64,000 nucleotides of DNA from Limibacter armeniacum (GCF_036880985.1 NZ_JBAJNO010000008.1:372001-436000); one strand, 5' to 3'. Positions 26,956 through 35,403 are shown, numbered from the stretch's first letter. Numbers and translations: made by a program. The notes: generated by a model from the letters alone, not told the origin.

Positions 26956-27360
26956 TTGAATATGAAAAAACTAACTGCGGCAGAAGAACAGGTAATGCAA
27001 ATTTTATGGAAGCTAGAGAAGGCATATGTAAAGGAGATTATCTCAGAAATGCCAGAGCCAAAACCTGCGTACAATACCATCTCTACGATTGTGCGAATAC
27101 TGGAGCAGAAAGGTTTTGTTGGACATGAACCGATAGGGAAATCTCATCAGTACCACCCTTTGGTAGATCAGGAAACCTATAGCAACAATTACCTGAAGAG
27201 CTTTATCGGAAGTTACTTTGGTGGTTCATTTGAGAAGATGGTATCCTTCTTTGTCAAGAAAAACAATATGACAATTCAGGAAATGGAAGAGTTGATGAAG
27301 GAGCTGGAAGACCAAAAAGAAGATGATAATAACGATGAGGAAAAAGCGGACAATGCTTAA
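26956..27360 (+). CDS. BlaI/MecI/CopY family transcriptional repressor
   Basis: A 134-residue repressor: LTAAEEQVMQILWKLEKAYVKEIISEMPEPKPAYNTISTIVRILEQKGFVGHEPIGKSHQYHPLV is the full BlaI winged helix, and the C-terminal part (FGGSFEKMVSFFVKKNNMTIQEMEELMKELE) is the dimerisation and cleavage region. It probably binds the two CTA-N6-TAG inverted repeats before the operon and is inactivated by one or both flanking M56 peptidases. It lies between the two M56 genes with 79- and 23-base gaps. Confidence 0.92.
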   Translation: MNMKKLTAAEEQVMQILWKLEKAYVKEIISEMPEPKPAYNTISTIVRILEQKGFVGHEPIGKSHQYHPLVDQETYSNNYLKSFIGSYFGGSFEKMVSFFVKKNNMTIQEMEELMKELEDQKEDDNNDEEKADNA

Positions 27361-27383
27361 TTCCAAATTAAACGATCCTTGTT

Positions 27384-28757
27384 ATGACTATGTACCTTTT
27401 AGAAGTAGTGGCTTGTCAGCTGTTGTTTTACCTGTTCTACTATATCCTGTTGAGAAAGGATACCCTTTTTGAGCGGAACAGGATTTACTTGTTACTGTCT
27501 CTGGGGACTTCATTTGTATTGCCTTTTTTGCACTTACCTGAGTCCGTTGAACTTCAAGGTAACATCATGAAGCCAATTTCTGATGCGACATTGCTGATGT
27601 ATGACCTGATGTGGCAAACAAATGCAACGGATACAGCAACAAGTGGAGGTTTTATAAACTGGTGGCAACTTGCCTATTCTCTGGTCATGATTCTGATGAT
27701 GTTAAGGCTGCTGGCAAGTTGGAAAAAGATAGACAAGCTGATTAGTAGTAACCCAAAGACAGAGCTGTACGGCTTTGAAGTTGTACTGACAAATGGAAAG
27801 TATCCGGCTGCATCTTTTATGGACAATATACTGTGGGATGAGACAACAAGCCTGAATAAAGATGATGCAGTCAGGATACTTCAGCACGAACAAGCGCATG
27901 TTGCAGGAAAACATACTTATGACATTATGTTGATCGAGGTGTTGAAGGCACTAATGTGGTTCAACCCTTTAGTGTACCTCTATGCAGGTGCACTGAGAGA
28001 TCAGCACGAATATATAGCAGACAAAGCGGTATTGCAGGCAACACCACAGCAAGCTTACCGACGTCTGATCGTAAAGACACTGTTCAACGAATTAGGCCTA
28101 TCAGTTGTACACAGTTTTAATCAATCTCAAATCCAAAAACGACTGAACATGATGAAGAAAACAAATCAATCCAAGTACCCAAAACTGAAGATGCTGACTG
28201 TTGTGCCTATGTTGGCTGTAGCACTTTTTGTCATTGCCTGTGTGGAAAACCAACAAGAAGATGCTGAGCCTGAAATCCAGAAGACAATGGAGATAACAGT
28301 AGGGGAGCTGAAAAAGAGTTTTACCGACGTTGATAAGGCAACAGTTTGGCTGGATAATTATTTAGCGGAACATCCTGACATGAAATCTCAGGTGAAGGTT
28401 AACGTAATCAATCCGAATCTAGAAGATCAATTGACAAAAGATACAGTATTTGAGATTGTAGAGAAGCCTGCAGGACCTAAGGAAGGAATAACAGAGTGGA
28501 TGAATGATTTGGCGCAAGACATTCATTACACAGAAGAAGCCAAGCAAAAAGGAATTGAAGGGAAAGTGTACATTCAATTTATAGTGGATAAGGAAGGCAA
28601 TGGAACTGACCTCAAAATTTTGAAAGGAATAGATAGTAATTTAGACCTTATAGCATTGGAAGCGCTTAAAAAACATATCAAGGACTGGAGACCTGCTTAT
28701 CAAAGAGGTGTTCCTGTTAAGCAGCGAATGGTTATACCGGTCGCTTTTAAACTCTAA
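27384..28757 (+). CDS. M56 (BlaR1-like) metallopeptidase with C-terminal TonB domain, copy 2
   Basis: A 457-residue paralogue of the first M56 protein with the same layout: N-terminal helices, HEQAH at 168-172, HEYIAD, a further helix near 270, and a TonB_C-like end (YTEEAKQKGIEGKVYIQFIVDKEG). The sensor part between the last helix and the TonB domain differs strongly from copy 1, suggesting different signals feeding the same repressor. This is an inference. It is the last gene of the operon, with a terminator 26 bases on. Confidence 0.9.
   Translation: MTMYLLEVVACQLLFYLFYYILLRKDTLFERNRIYLLLSLGTSFVLPFLHLPESVELQGNIMKPISDATLLMYDLMWQTNATDTATSGGFINWWQLAYSLVMILMMLRLLASWKKIDKLISSNPKTELYGFEVVLTNGKYPAASFMDNILWDETTSLNKDDAVRILQHEQAHVAGKHTYDIMLIEVLKALMWFNPLVYLYAGALRDQHEYIADKAVLQATPQQAYRRLIVKTLFNELGLSVVHSFNQSQIQKRLNMMKKTNQSKYPKLKMLTVVPMLAVALFVIACVENQQEDAEPEIQKTMEITVGELKKSFTDVDKATVWLDNYLAEHPDMKSQVKVNVINPNLEDQLTKDTVFEIVEKPAGPKEGITEWMNDLAQDIHYTEEAKQKGIEGKVYIQFIVDKEGNGTDLKILKGIDSNLDLIALEALKKHIKDWRPAYQRGVPVKQRMVIPVAFKL
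27990..28162 (+). repeat. Near-identical segment shared with first M56 gene (copy B)
   Basis: Counterpart of 26091-26263; 28092-28162 is identical base for base. It encodes the conserved region just after HEYIAD, up to the last transmembrane helix. Confidence 0.85.
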
Positions 28758-28782
28758 ATAATTAAATTGCTACGGTAGTTGA

Positions 28783-28814
28783 AGTCCTGTCATAAACTGG
28801 CAGGGCTTTTTTTG
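28783..28814 (+). terminator. Terminator after M56 operon
   Basis: Stem AGTCCTGTCA/TGGCAGGGCT (two wobble pairs), loop TAAAC, then a T7 run. Confidence 0.75.
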
Positions 28815-28918
28815 TTTCTCCCCATCTAAAATTTTCCATCTCCCGTCTCTCATCTAATATCTCAAATCTTTGTGCTATTTTTAGCTAACCAAAAATCTTT
28901 GACTGAACAATACCACAA

Positions 28919-30994
28919 ATGGCTGAAATAATTAAACCTGGAAATAGCTTTCCGCTTGGAGCGTCGGTTTCGGAAAAAGGAACGAACTTCTGTGTTTTCA
29001 CCAAGAATGCAACAAAGGTAGAGCTATTACTTTTTGACGATAAGGATGCACCACTGCCTAGTCAGGTGATCGCACTGGACCCGAAAGTAAACAAGACCTT
29101 TTATTACTGGCATGTATTTATTGAAGGGATTGGTCATGGGCAGGTATATGCCTACCGAGTTTATGGTGATTACAAACCGGAAGAAGGAATGTACTTTGAC
29201 GGGACCAAGGTGTTGCTGGATCCATATGCAAAGTCTGTTTACATGGGAAGCAACTACAACCGTAAAGCGGCGATGCGTCCTGGCGACAACTGCGTACATG
29301 CCCCAAGGGGAATTGTGATTGAAGACCATTATGATTGGGAAGAAGACTTGCCTTTATGTCGCCCTTTTTCTGAAACAGTGATATATGAAATGCACGTAGG
29401 TGGCTTCACAAAACATGAATCGTCAGGTGTATCTAAAGAGAAGCGAGGAACATACAGCGGTCTTGTCGAGAAGATTCCATACCTGAAAGAGTTAGGAGTG
29501 ACCGCAGTGGAGTTGTTGCCCGTTCATCAGTTTGATATATACGATGCTCCGGCAGGCAAGATCAATTACTGGGGGTACAGCACAATTGGTTTTTTTGCAC
29601 CACACTGTGGTTATGCAACCAATACGGATGATCCTACCGCTGTAGTGAGAGAGTTTAAGGATATGGTCAAGGCACTGCATAGGGCAGGGATTGAGGTGAT
29701 TTTGGATGTGGTGTATAACCATTCGGCAGAGGGACCTGCTGAAGGACCTACACTTTCTTTCAGGGGTTTTGAAAATGAAGCTTATTACATGCTTGACCGT
29801 GAAGATAACTATGCTTACCGTAACTATACAGGTTGTGGGAATACAGTCAATGCCAATCATTCTATAGTCAGGCGTTTAATTATGGATTCACTCCGCTACT
29901 GGGTTTCTGAAATGCATGTGGATGGTTTCCGTTTTGACCTTGCCTCTGTGCTTTCAAGAGCTGAAGATGGTACGCCGTTAGATAACCCACCAATTCTTTG
30001 GGAGATAGAGTCTGACCCTGTGCTGGCAGGAACCAAGATGATTGCAGAGGCTTGGGATGCTGGAGGACTTTATCAGGTAGGAAGCTTTATCGGTGATAAA
30101 TGGAGTGAGTGGAACGGAATGTTCCGTGACATAATGCGGAAGTTTATCAAGAGTGATGGTGGAATGCTCGGAGCATTTAAGGATAGCGTGGAAGGTAGCA
30201 GAAATGTCTACTACCACAAGGATGGCTGGGATCCCAACCGAAGTATCAATTTCATTACTTGCCATGACGGTTTTACCATGAATGACTTGGTAAGCTATAA
30301 CAGCAAGCATAACCTGGCCAATGGAGAAAACAATCAGGATGGTAGCAATGACAACCAGAGTTGGAACTGTGGGGTAGAAGGACCATCGTTTAACCATGAT
30401 GTGGAGTTGCTGAGAAAGAAGCAGATCAAAAACTATTTTGTGATGCTGTTGCTGGCGCAAGGAACACCAATGTTGTTAATGGGGGATGAGGTAAGGCGCT
30501 CACAGCAAGGCAACAATAACGCTTACTGTCAGGATAACCATATCAGTTGGTTTAATTGGAAGGATGTTGAGAGAAACAATGATACTTTCACTTTTGTCAA
30601 GAAGCTGATCAAGTTTAACCTTTCTCACAAGTTATTTCAGAAGCAGGAGTTTTGGAATTCGAAGCTGAGAGCTAAAAAGTCTATTATTTCTTGGCATGGA
30701 GTGACAGATGTAGATGAGCCGGACTTTTTGGATGAATCAAGAGCCATCTCTTTTATGCTCACTGACCCCGAGGAGAAAGAGCAACTGTATGTGATGGTAA
30801 ATGCTTTTTGGGAGCCATTAATGTTTGAGCTTCCTGAGCCTTCTATCCAAACTGAGAGAATCAAATATGGGAAAGTGATTGATACATCAGCCTCACATCC
30901 TTATGATATTGTGGAGGAAGACCAAGCTAAAATTATAGAAGAGGACAGAATTATATTGGCACCTCGATCGATTATCGTATTGAAGTCAATGTAA
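28919..30994 (+). CDS. glgX: Glycogen debranching enzyme GlgX
   Basis: A 691-residue GH13 enzyme. An N-terminal CBM48 domain (GNSFPLGASVSEKGTNFCVFTKNATKVELLLFD) precedes the barrel with DVVYNH (about 263), the nucleophile Asp in GFRFDLAS (about 338), the acid Glu in IAEAWD (about 376) and the third Asp in CHDGFTMND (about 449). GlgX removes short branches from limit dextrin during glycogen breakdown; isoamylase-type activity is an alternative for this subfamily. It is monocistronic here and is the last host gene before the prophage-like element. Confidence 0.95.
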   Translation: MAEIIKPGNSFPLGASVSEKGTNFCVFTKNATKVELLLFDDKDAPLPSQVIALDPKVNKTFYYWHVFIEGIGHGQVYAYRVYGDYKPEEGMYFDGTKVLLDPYAKSVYMGSNYNRKAAMRPGDNCVHAPRGIVIEDHYDWEEDLPLCRPFSETVIYEMHVGGFTKHESSGVSKEKRGTYSGLVEKIPYLKELGVTAVELLPVHQFDIYDAPAGKINYWGYSTIGFFAPHCGYATNTDDPTAVVREFKDMVKALHRAGIEVILDVVYNHSAEGPAEGPTLSFRGFENEAYYMLDREDNYAYRNYTGCGNTVNANHSIVRRLIMDSLRYWVSEMHVDGFRFDLASVLSRAEDGTPLDNPPILWEIESDPVLAGTKMIAEAWDAGGLYQVGSFIGDKWSEWNGMFRDIMRKFIKSDGGMLGAFKDSVEGSRNVYYHKDGWDPNRSINFITCHDGFTMNDLVSYNSKHNLANGENNQDGSNDNQSWNCGVEGPSFNHDVELLRKKQIKNYFVMLLLAQGTPMLLMGDEVRRSQQGNNNAYCQDNHISWFNWKDVERNNDTFTFVKKLIKFNLSHKLFQKQEFWNSKLRAKKSIISWHGVTDVDEPDFLDESRAISFMLTDPEEKEQLYVMVNAFWEPLMFELPEPSIQTERIKYGKVIDTSASHPYDIVEEDQAKIIEEDRIILAPRSIIVLKSM

Positions 30995-31009
30995 GCAGCA
31001 GGCATTGAA

Positions 31010-31213
31010 AACCCTGAAAGGGTTAGAATAGAGATTTCCTACGCTAATCCTTTCTCATATTATGAGGTACTAAATGATGTTATCCTGTTCAACCCTTTCA
31101 GGGTTATGATATATTGATTGCTGTAAAATCCAGATTGCCATCTGGAGCTAATATGGTTTGTTTCCTTCGGAAACGGTGTTTTCTATATGAAAAATAATCC
31201 CGAAGGGATTATT
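31010..31213. repeat. Cluster of five short palindromes (REP-like)
   Basis: Five perfect or near-perfect palindromes in about 200 bases: AACCCTGAAAGGGTT (31010-31024), its reverse form (31091-31105), CCAGATTGCCATCTGG (31130-31145), GTTTCCTTCGGAAAC (31160-31174) and an AATAATCC/GGATTATT palindrome (31193-31213). This is the style of dispersed palindromic intergenic repeats of Bacteroidota. Spacing and sequence vary, so it is not a CRISPR. Confidence 0.65.
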
Positions 31214-31244
31214 TTCCAAATTTTAAATTACTAGATGTCAGAAA

Positions 31245-31262
31245 GTTAAGCGAGCGCTTAAC
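31245..31262. repeat. Perfect inverted repeat at element edge
   Basis: GTTAAGCG-AG-CGCTTAAC, 8-bp arms. It lies between the palindrome cluster and the repressor gene, and may belong to the attachment region. Confidence 0.4.
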
Positions 31263-31283
31263 TGGGGTGATACCAGGACTGTT

Positions 31284-31359
31284 ACCAAAAAGTGATTAAA
31301 TAACCCTAGAGTTACACAATCCCGCCGGATTGTGTAACACATCCCGCACTTTTTTGGTC
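31284..31359. repeat. Nested inverted repeats downstream of repressor
   Basis: Outer arms ACCAAAAAGTG and CACTTTTTTGGT enclose a perfect 12-bp inner stem GTTACACAATCC/GGATTGTGTAAC with loop CGCC (31311-31338). It could be the terminator of the leftward repressor gene or part of an attachment site. Confidence 0.5.
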
Positions 31360-31384
31360 AAGTTTTAGTATCCTGAACCTGGGG

Positions 31385-31936
31385 TTAAGCAGCAACATTG
31401 TGGTTACGCTTTGGGTATTCTTCTACCCAATAGTTCAAGGATTCTATCTCTTTTTCAGCCTCTGACATATCAGTATCACCCGCCAGCTTTCCCGACTGCC
31501 TATTAGCAGGCTGGTCATCCGCATTAATGGTCAATTTCATTCCATTATTCTTCGCCATCTGATTTAGCATCTGGAACATTGCCAAAAAAGGGTCTACACC
31601 TCCTGAAGCTAAATTAGATGTATCATCCTTAGTTTTAAGAAGTTGATCAATCTTATTCTCTAATTCAGATAATCTATTTTCAACTGAAGATTCATTATTT
31701 GTTACTTTTTCTGCTTTATTTGAATACATCATTTTCCCTCTCCCTGTAATTAACCAATCCATGTTTAATTCTGGATGAGCTTCTGAAATTTTCATCAAAT
31801 AATTAGTATTAGGGACTTTTTTTCCATTTCTCCAATCATAAATAGCTGATAGAGAGGTTTCTGTTATTTTAGAAAGTTGATCTACAGATAGATCTTTTTC
31901 TAACATGAACAATGTTAATCGTTTACCAAATTCCAT
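31385..31936 (-). CDS. CI-like prophage repressor (XRE family)
   Basis: A 183-residue protein with an N-terminal helix-turn-helix (LTLFMLEKDLSVDQLSKITETSLSAIYDWRNGKKVPNTNYLMKISEAHPELNMDWLITGRGKMMY). The closing WLITGRGKM block is characteristic of Bacteroidota phage repressors. A coiled-coil segment (SVENRLSELENKIDQLL) probably mediates oligomerisation. There is no LexA/S24 peptidase domain, so induction by RecA-driven self-cleavage is not expected. It is divergent from the early genes across a 166-base region with inverted-repeat operators. Confidence 0.85.
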   Translation of the reverse strand: MEFGKRLTLFMLEKDLSVDQLSKITETSLSAIYDWRNGKKVPNTNYLMKISEAHPELNMDWLITGRGKMMYSNKAEKVTNNESSVENRLSELENKIDQLLKTKDDTSNLASGGVDPFLAMFQMLNQMAKNNGMKLTINADDQPANRQSGKLAGDTDMSEAEKEIESLNYWVEEYPKRNHNVAA

Positions 31937-31951
31937 ATGGATATTAGTTTT

Positions 31952-31978
31952 AAGACTAATTTTTAGTCTTTAGATTTG
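31952..31978 (+). promoter_or_regulatory. Early promoter -7 element with overlapping operator
   Basis: The inverted repeat AAGACTA-N5-TAGTCTT (31952-31970) lies directly before TAGATTTG (31971-31978), a TAnnTTTG -7 element pointing right. A repressor bound to the repeat would cover the core promoter of the early genes. The -33 element is weak. Confidence 0.5.
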
Positions 31979-32042
31979 TGTATTATTATTCAGTTTAATA
32001 TCATTGTACAACTTAAAACGAATAAAAACATATTTTCACATC

Positions 32043-32059
32043 GTTTTACATTGTAAAAC
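32043..32059. promoter_or_regulatory. Second operator-like palindrome
   Basis: GTTTTAC-ATT-GTAAAAC, 7-bp arms, abutting CAAAGATA (32059-32066), which reads TATCTTTG (a -7 element) on the minus strand and could drive the repressor gene. Confidence 0.45.
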
Positions 32060-32102
32060 AAAGATATACAATTTAAGCTGAATTTTCTAACCTACATCTA
32101 TA

Positions 32103-32408
32103 ATGACTAAACCACAAATACCAAAACCTAATAAGGTTCATACAGGATTTAAACTAGAGCTTCCATTAAAGATGTATGTAGAAGAAGCTTCAAGTGTATA
32201 CGGGAAGGAGTCATTGACTGGATACATCAAATACCTAATTAAAAAAGACTTAGTGAAAAATAAGGATAAGCCTTTTGCTCAAGAGTTCTTCAAAGAAGCT
32301 CAAGAGTTCGGCCTACTTGGATTCGATGTATTTGATCCAGAAGAATCTGAAGAAATGGATGTAATCATTTCTTCACCCCCTAGAGATAGAGTTTACTCGG
32401 GATTTTAA
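32103..32408 (+). CDS. Small early phage protein, possible Cro-position regulator
   Basis: A 101-residue protein of no family I can name. It is the first rightward gene facing the repressor. The segment VHTGFKLELPLKMYVEEASSVYGKESLTGYIKYLIKKDLVK has a basic strand followed by two helices, the pattern of a ribbon-helix-helix DNA-binding protein. The tail is acidic. A regulatory role is inferred from position and this pattern only. Confidence 0.6.
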   Translation: MTKPQIPKPNKVHTGFKLELPLKMYVEEASSVYGKESLTGYIKYLIKKDLVKNKDKPFAQEFFKEAQEFGLLGFDVFDPEESEEMDVIISSPPRDRVYSGF

Positions 32409-32787
32409 TATAAGCACAGCAAAGAGAGGAACCATGTTGTTCCGTGGGAGCGTTTCCTGCCTGTGCGCAAGCAATTGATAGGTTAATAAATTAGGTTAAA
32501 CATATTACATACCCGGGCTTTTGCCCGGGGCTTGTTTCCTAATCAAGCCCACTCAGAAGAAATCAATTTAAGGTTCATAGTAGAAAGAAGACAGTCAGTT
32601 TTTTGGGTTACTGACTAATTCAACGAAAGCCAACGGCTCTGAAGTTCTGAGCCGCTGCTTCAGCACCGAACAGATCCCAGAGCTGGGGGCAGTACCCGGC
32701 TGGTGCTCATAAACTATACACTAAGATTGGATTGAGTTCCGCTACCCTCCCCCAGTTTTGGGGGAGGTTTCAAAAACTGATATAAGA
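32409..32787 (+). ncRNA. Gene-free, hairpin-rich region (possible structured RNA or origin)
   Basis: About 380 bases with no open frame but many stems: CCCGGGC/GCCCGGG around TTTT (32512-32529), AGTCAG/CTGACT (about 32593-32616), CGGCTC/GAGCCG (about 32634-32654), AGCACC/GGTGCT (32662-32707) enclosing CCCA/TGGG, and CTCCCCCA/TGGGGGAG around GTTT (32747-32766). The density of stems is unlike the neighbouring AT-rich gaps. It may be a phage non-coding RNA, a leader of the next gene, or a replication or packaging structure. Confidence 0.35.
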
Positions 32788-33693
32788 ATGAACCCTACAG
32801 AGTATAAAAGGACCACAAGGGCAGCAAATGCATTGGTACACAAACTCAACGAGTTTCTAAGCAGCTTCGATATTGAAAGTAGAGAGCATAATCAGGTTTT
32901 CAATGATAGGGTTATGTTCCCTGAAGAAGAGACATTCAATTGTACCCTGCAGGATAAGAACAGTTGGAAATTCCATATCCACCTTAAGCGGAATCAAGGT
33001 TACATCAGATTTAAGCTTTCAGTTTCAATCGGAAACGGAGACGTATTCAGCAAGACGCTGTTTATACAGAAGATCGAGACGGCTCAGGAGGCGATCAGCC
33101 TACTCCAAAACGAGAAGCTGTTTAATCAGCAGTTTATAAAGCAGGTACCGGTAATCACGAAGCCGAACCGCAAAAAGCTTAAGAAAGAGGTCTATCAGTA
33201 CCTAAGAAAGCATTGGCAGAATAGGCACCTGATCAGCAAGGACAAGGACCAGGTAATGGGCACATTCAGGCTAGCGGAAGGGCAACTATATATCATAGCC
33301 AATTTCCCATCGATAGAATACCCAATATTGAAGGTAGTCCTATTATCCGGGAAATGCATGCTTGAGATTATCGAAGGCATTCGGTTCACAAGCCTTGAGG
33401 AGATGATCAAGCTGATCGAGACAAGCGAAGAAGTTTTCTCAAACCATCTACTGTCCTTTATGGATCCGGAGGCAACGGACTTCAGCCAAATGTCCAACCA
33501 GCAACTCGTTGATTATATATTCAAGCACAACAAGCGACTGGCGGACATTTGCTCTAAAGACCAGATAAATAACCGGATTTACGATGACCGGGCTGACCTG
33601 ATCAGATTGGCTAAGTCAACAGAACACTCAATTAAGCCTAAACTGGTCGGTGATATCGACAACACGGTTAATGGAGCGAATAAGCCCTGCTGA
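32788..33693 (+). CDS. Early phage protein of unknown function
   Basis: A 301-residue soluble protein beginning MNPTEYKRTTRAANALVHKL. The in-frame TTG at 32758 is rejected because it lies inside a perfect hairpin. The middle is beta-rich (DKNSWKFHIHLKRNQGYIRFKLSVSIG; GTFRLAEGQLYIIANFPSIEYPILKVVLL) and the C-terminal third is helical. No motif was recognised. Its last 66 bases overlap the convergent gene at 33628-33987. Confidence 0.65.
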   Translation: MNPTEYKRTTRAANALVHKLNEFLSSFDIESREHNQVFNDRVMFPEEETFNCTLQDKNSWKFHIHLKRNQGYIRFKLSVSIGNGDVFSKTLFIQKIETAQEAISLLQNEKLFNQQFIKQVPVITKPNRKKLKKEVYQYLRKHWQNRHLISKDKDQVMGTFRLAEGQLYIIANFPSIEYPILKVVLLSGKCMLEIIEGIRFTSLEEMIKLIETSEEVFSNHLLSFMDPEATDFSQMSNQQLVDYIFKHNKRLADICSKDQINNRIYDDRADLIRLAKSTEHSIKPKLVGDIDNTVNGANKPC

Positions 33694-33987
33694 ATCCGTA
33701 GCTAAATCAATTTGCTGACGTTCTTCCTCAATAATAGCCCGTTCTTTATCGGTCAAATTAAACTTGAGGAATTTGTCAGCAGCCTGCAAGAGGTTCTTTT
33801 TAACATTGGCAAAAAGCACAGGAGTTGGTTTAAGAATTTTAGCAGCACTTTCTCCCTGCTCTGACCAAATAAGGTTTCTCATGGTAGACATATCCAATTT
33901 CAAATTGGAGCCATCATAACGTTTACGAAAAGCCCTGGTCATAAAGGCTTCATAGTTATAACAAGCTTGTTCTTCAAGTTCATTCAT
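33628..33987 (-). CDS. Leftward hypothetical phage protein
   Basis: A 119-residue, helical, charged protein (MNELEEQACYNYEAFMTRAFRKRY...) that is the only leftward gene between the repressor and the window end. Its composition looks genuine, with no low-complexity shadow pattern. It converges on and overlaps the upstream early gene by 66 bases. It lacks an obvious DNA-binding motif. The position suggests a separately controlled, possibly lysogeny-expressed gene, which is an inference. Confidence 0.6.
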   Translation of the reverse strand: MNELEEQACYNYEAFMTRAFRKRYDGSNLKLDMSTMRNLIWSEQGESAAKILKPTPVLFANVKKNLLQAADKFLKFNLTDKERAIIEEERQQIDLATDSAGLIRSINRVVDITDQFRLN

Positions 33988-34107
33988 AGGTTATCTGTTT
34001 TGTGTGAAAAATGTGTTTTAAGTGGTTTTAAATTACACAATTACAGGATAATCTGAAACACGGAGCGGGGCGTTTGTCCTGCTCCATTTCAAACCCGAAA
34101 AATAGCA

Positions 34108-35154
34108 ATGAACGATTTTAATTCTGTCAAACTCAAAAACCTGATCCTGCACATTGTAGGTAATAAGGTTCAGGAAGAGCCACTCTTTCTTCAAGAGGAA
34201 TTGCCATTCAAGGAGTATGAGCTATTCTACAAGGAAATGCTCCATTACTTCCTAAGGCCAATCAACTCTAGTGCACGTTACCAGTTTTTTGATGAGTCTG
34301 GCGACCTCAAGTTAAACGAGATGTATGGCTTTGCTAAAAGGATTTTTGAAAACCCTGAAGAGTTTAAGGTGCAGTCAGAGAATATGGCCAAGCACCTCTA
34401 TAATACTTCTACCCATCCCCGTATCAAAGGCGGTGAATTATATATCGTGTATCTGGAAGATTTCATCGTGGACGGCGATGTAGTGGATGGTATCGGGATT
34501 TTCAAGGCAGAGAAAAAAGATGGGTTTATGACAGTAAACCCTTGGACTGATGGCATAAAGCTACTCTATAGAAAAGGCAGCAGCAAAATTGATAGAGCCT
34601 GCATTATCCTAAATGACCGAAAAGAAACTGGATTTAAAATCCTGCTCAAGGAGGAAAGCAAAAAGTCAGTCGAATCGGGATACTGGAGTGAAAGCTTCCT
34701 ACGGGTGGAGCAAATCGCTGATAGTCATTTGCACACAACCAACTACCTGCAGCTTTGCCGTGGTTTTGTAGCAGATGTTTTCAATGAGGATCATAATGTA
34801 GAGAAGCCAGAACAAATAGCTTTCCTGCAAAGAAGTTTGAACTACTTCGGTACTCGAGATGAGTTCAATGTAGTGGAGTTCGAAAATGAGGTACTGGAGG
34901 AGCCGGATGTGATCGATTCTTTCATAGAGTTTAGAAAGGACATCAGCGAAAAATACGATATCGAGGTATATCCCGAGTTCCATATATCAGCCGATGCAGT
35001 CCGAAAGGCAAGGAAAGACTTCAAGTGCCTGATCAAGCTGGACAGCGGCAAGGTGCAGATTGCAGTGAAAGGCAACGAGGAGTACATCGAGAAGGGCTTT
35101 GACAACGAGCGGAACATGAACTATTACACGGTGTATTTCCACGAAGAAGACTAG
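34108..35154 (+). CDS. Nucleoid-associated protein, NdpA/YejK family
   Basis: A 348-residue protein with the family blocks LILHIVGNKVQEE at the start, HPRIKGGELYIVYLEDFIVDGDVVDGIGIFKAEKKDGF in the N-terminal domain, and FLRVEQIADSHLHTTNYLQLCRGFVADVF in the centre. NdpA-like proteins bind DNA and associate with the nucleoid, and relatives occur on phages and plasmids. It may organise or protect element DNA. Terminator hairpins follow. Confidence 0.85.
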   Translation: MNDFNSVKLKNLILHIVGNKVQEEPLFLQEELPFKEYELFYKEMLHYFLRPINSSARYQFFDESGDLKLNEMYGFAKRIFENPEEFKVQSENMAKHLYNTSTHPRIKGGELYIVYLEDFIVDGDVVDGIGIFKAEKKDGFMTVNPWTDGIKLLYRKGSSKIDRACIILNDRKETGFKILLKEESKKSVESGYWSESFLRVEQIADSHLHTTNYLQLCRGFVADVFNEDHNVEKPEQIAFLQRSLNYFGTRDEFNVVEFENEVLEEPDVIDSFIEFRKDISEKYDIEVYPEFHISADAVRKARKDFKCLIKLDSGKVQIAVKGNEEYIEKGFDNERNMNYYTVYFHEED

Positions 35155-35160
35155 AAAAAA

Positions 35161-35186
35161 AGCCACCCCATGGTAGGAAGGTGGCT
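35161..35186 (+). terminator. Hairpin after NdpA gene
   Basis: Stem AGCCACC/GGTGGCT with a 12-base loop, immediately after the stop codon and an A-run; no strong T-run follows. Confidence 0.5.
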
Positions 35187-35369
35187 TATAGATCATCGTC
35201 TAGGTTACTAACTAAAAAGAAGAATTTCAAGATAAGAAACTGATAACCAAAAGGCAATAAAAAAGCCATCCAACAGATTTGGATGACCTTAGTAAGATAA
35301 CAACGGTCAATATCAGTCGATATATTCATTAACCACTCAAAAGATAATAGTTTTCTTTTCCCACAAAAA

Positions 35370-35403
35370 AAGGCGACAGCCAATTTGGGAGTGCTGTCGC
35401 CTT
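35370..35403. terminator. Strong hairpin before the 35420 gene
   Basis: Perfect 11-bp stem AAGGCGACAGC/GCTGTCGCCTT. The A7 run is on its left, so the classic T-run reads on the minus strand. A similar arrangement occurs at 37429-37464, and both sit just before a rightward gene start. Confidence 0.55.

Noticed and set aside
31010-31213. Palindrome cluster as a CRISPR array
   Set aside because: The units differ in sequence, orientation and spacing, and no cas gene is present.
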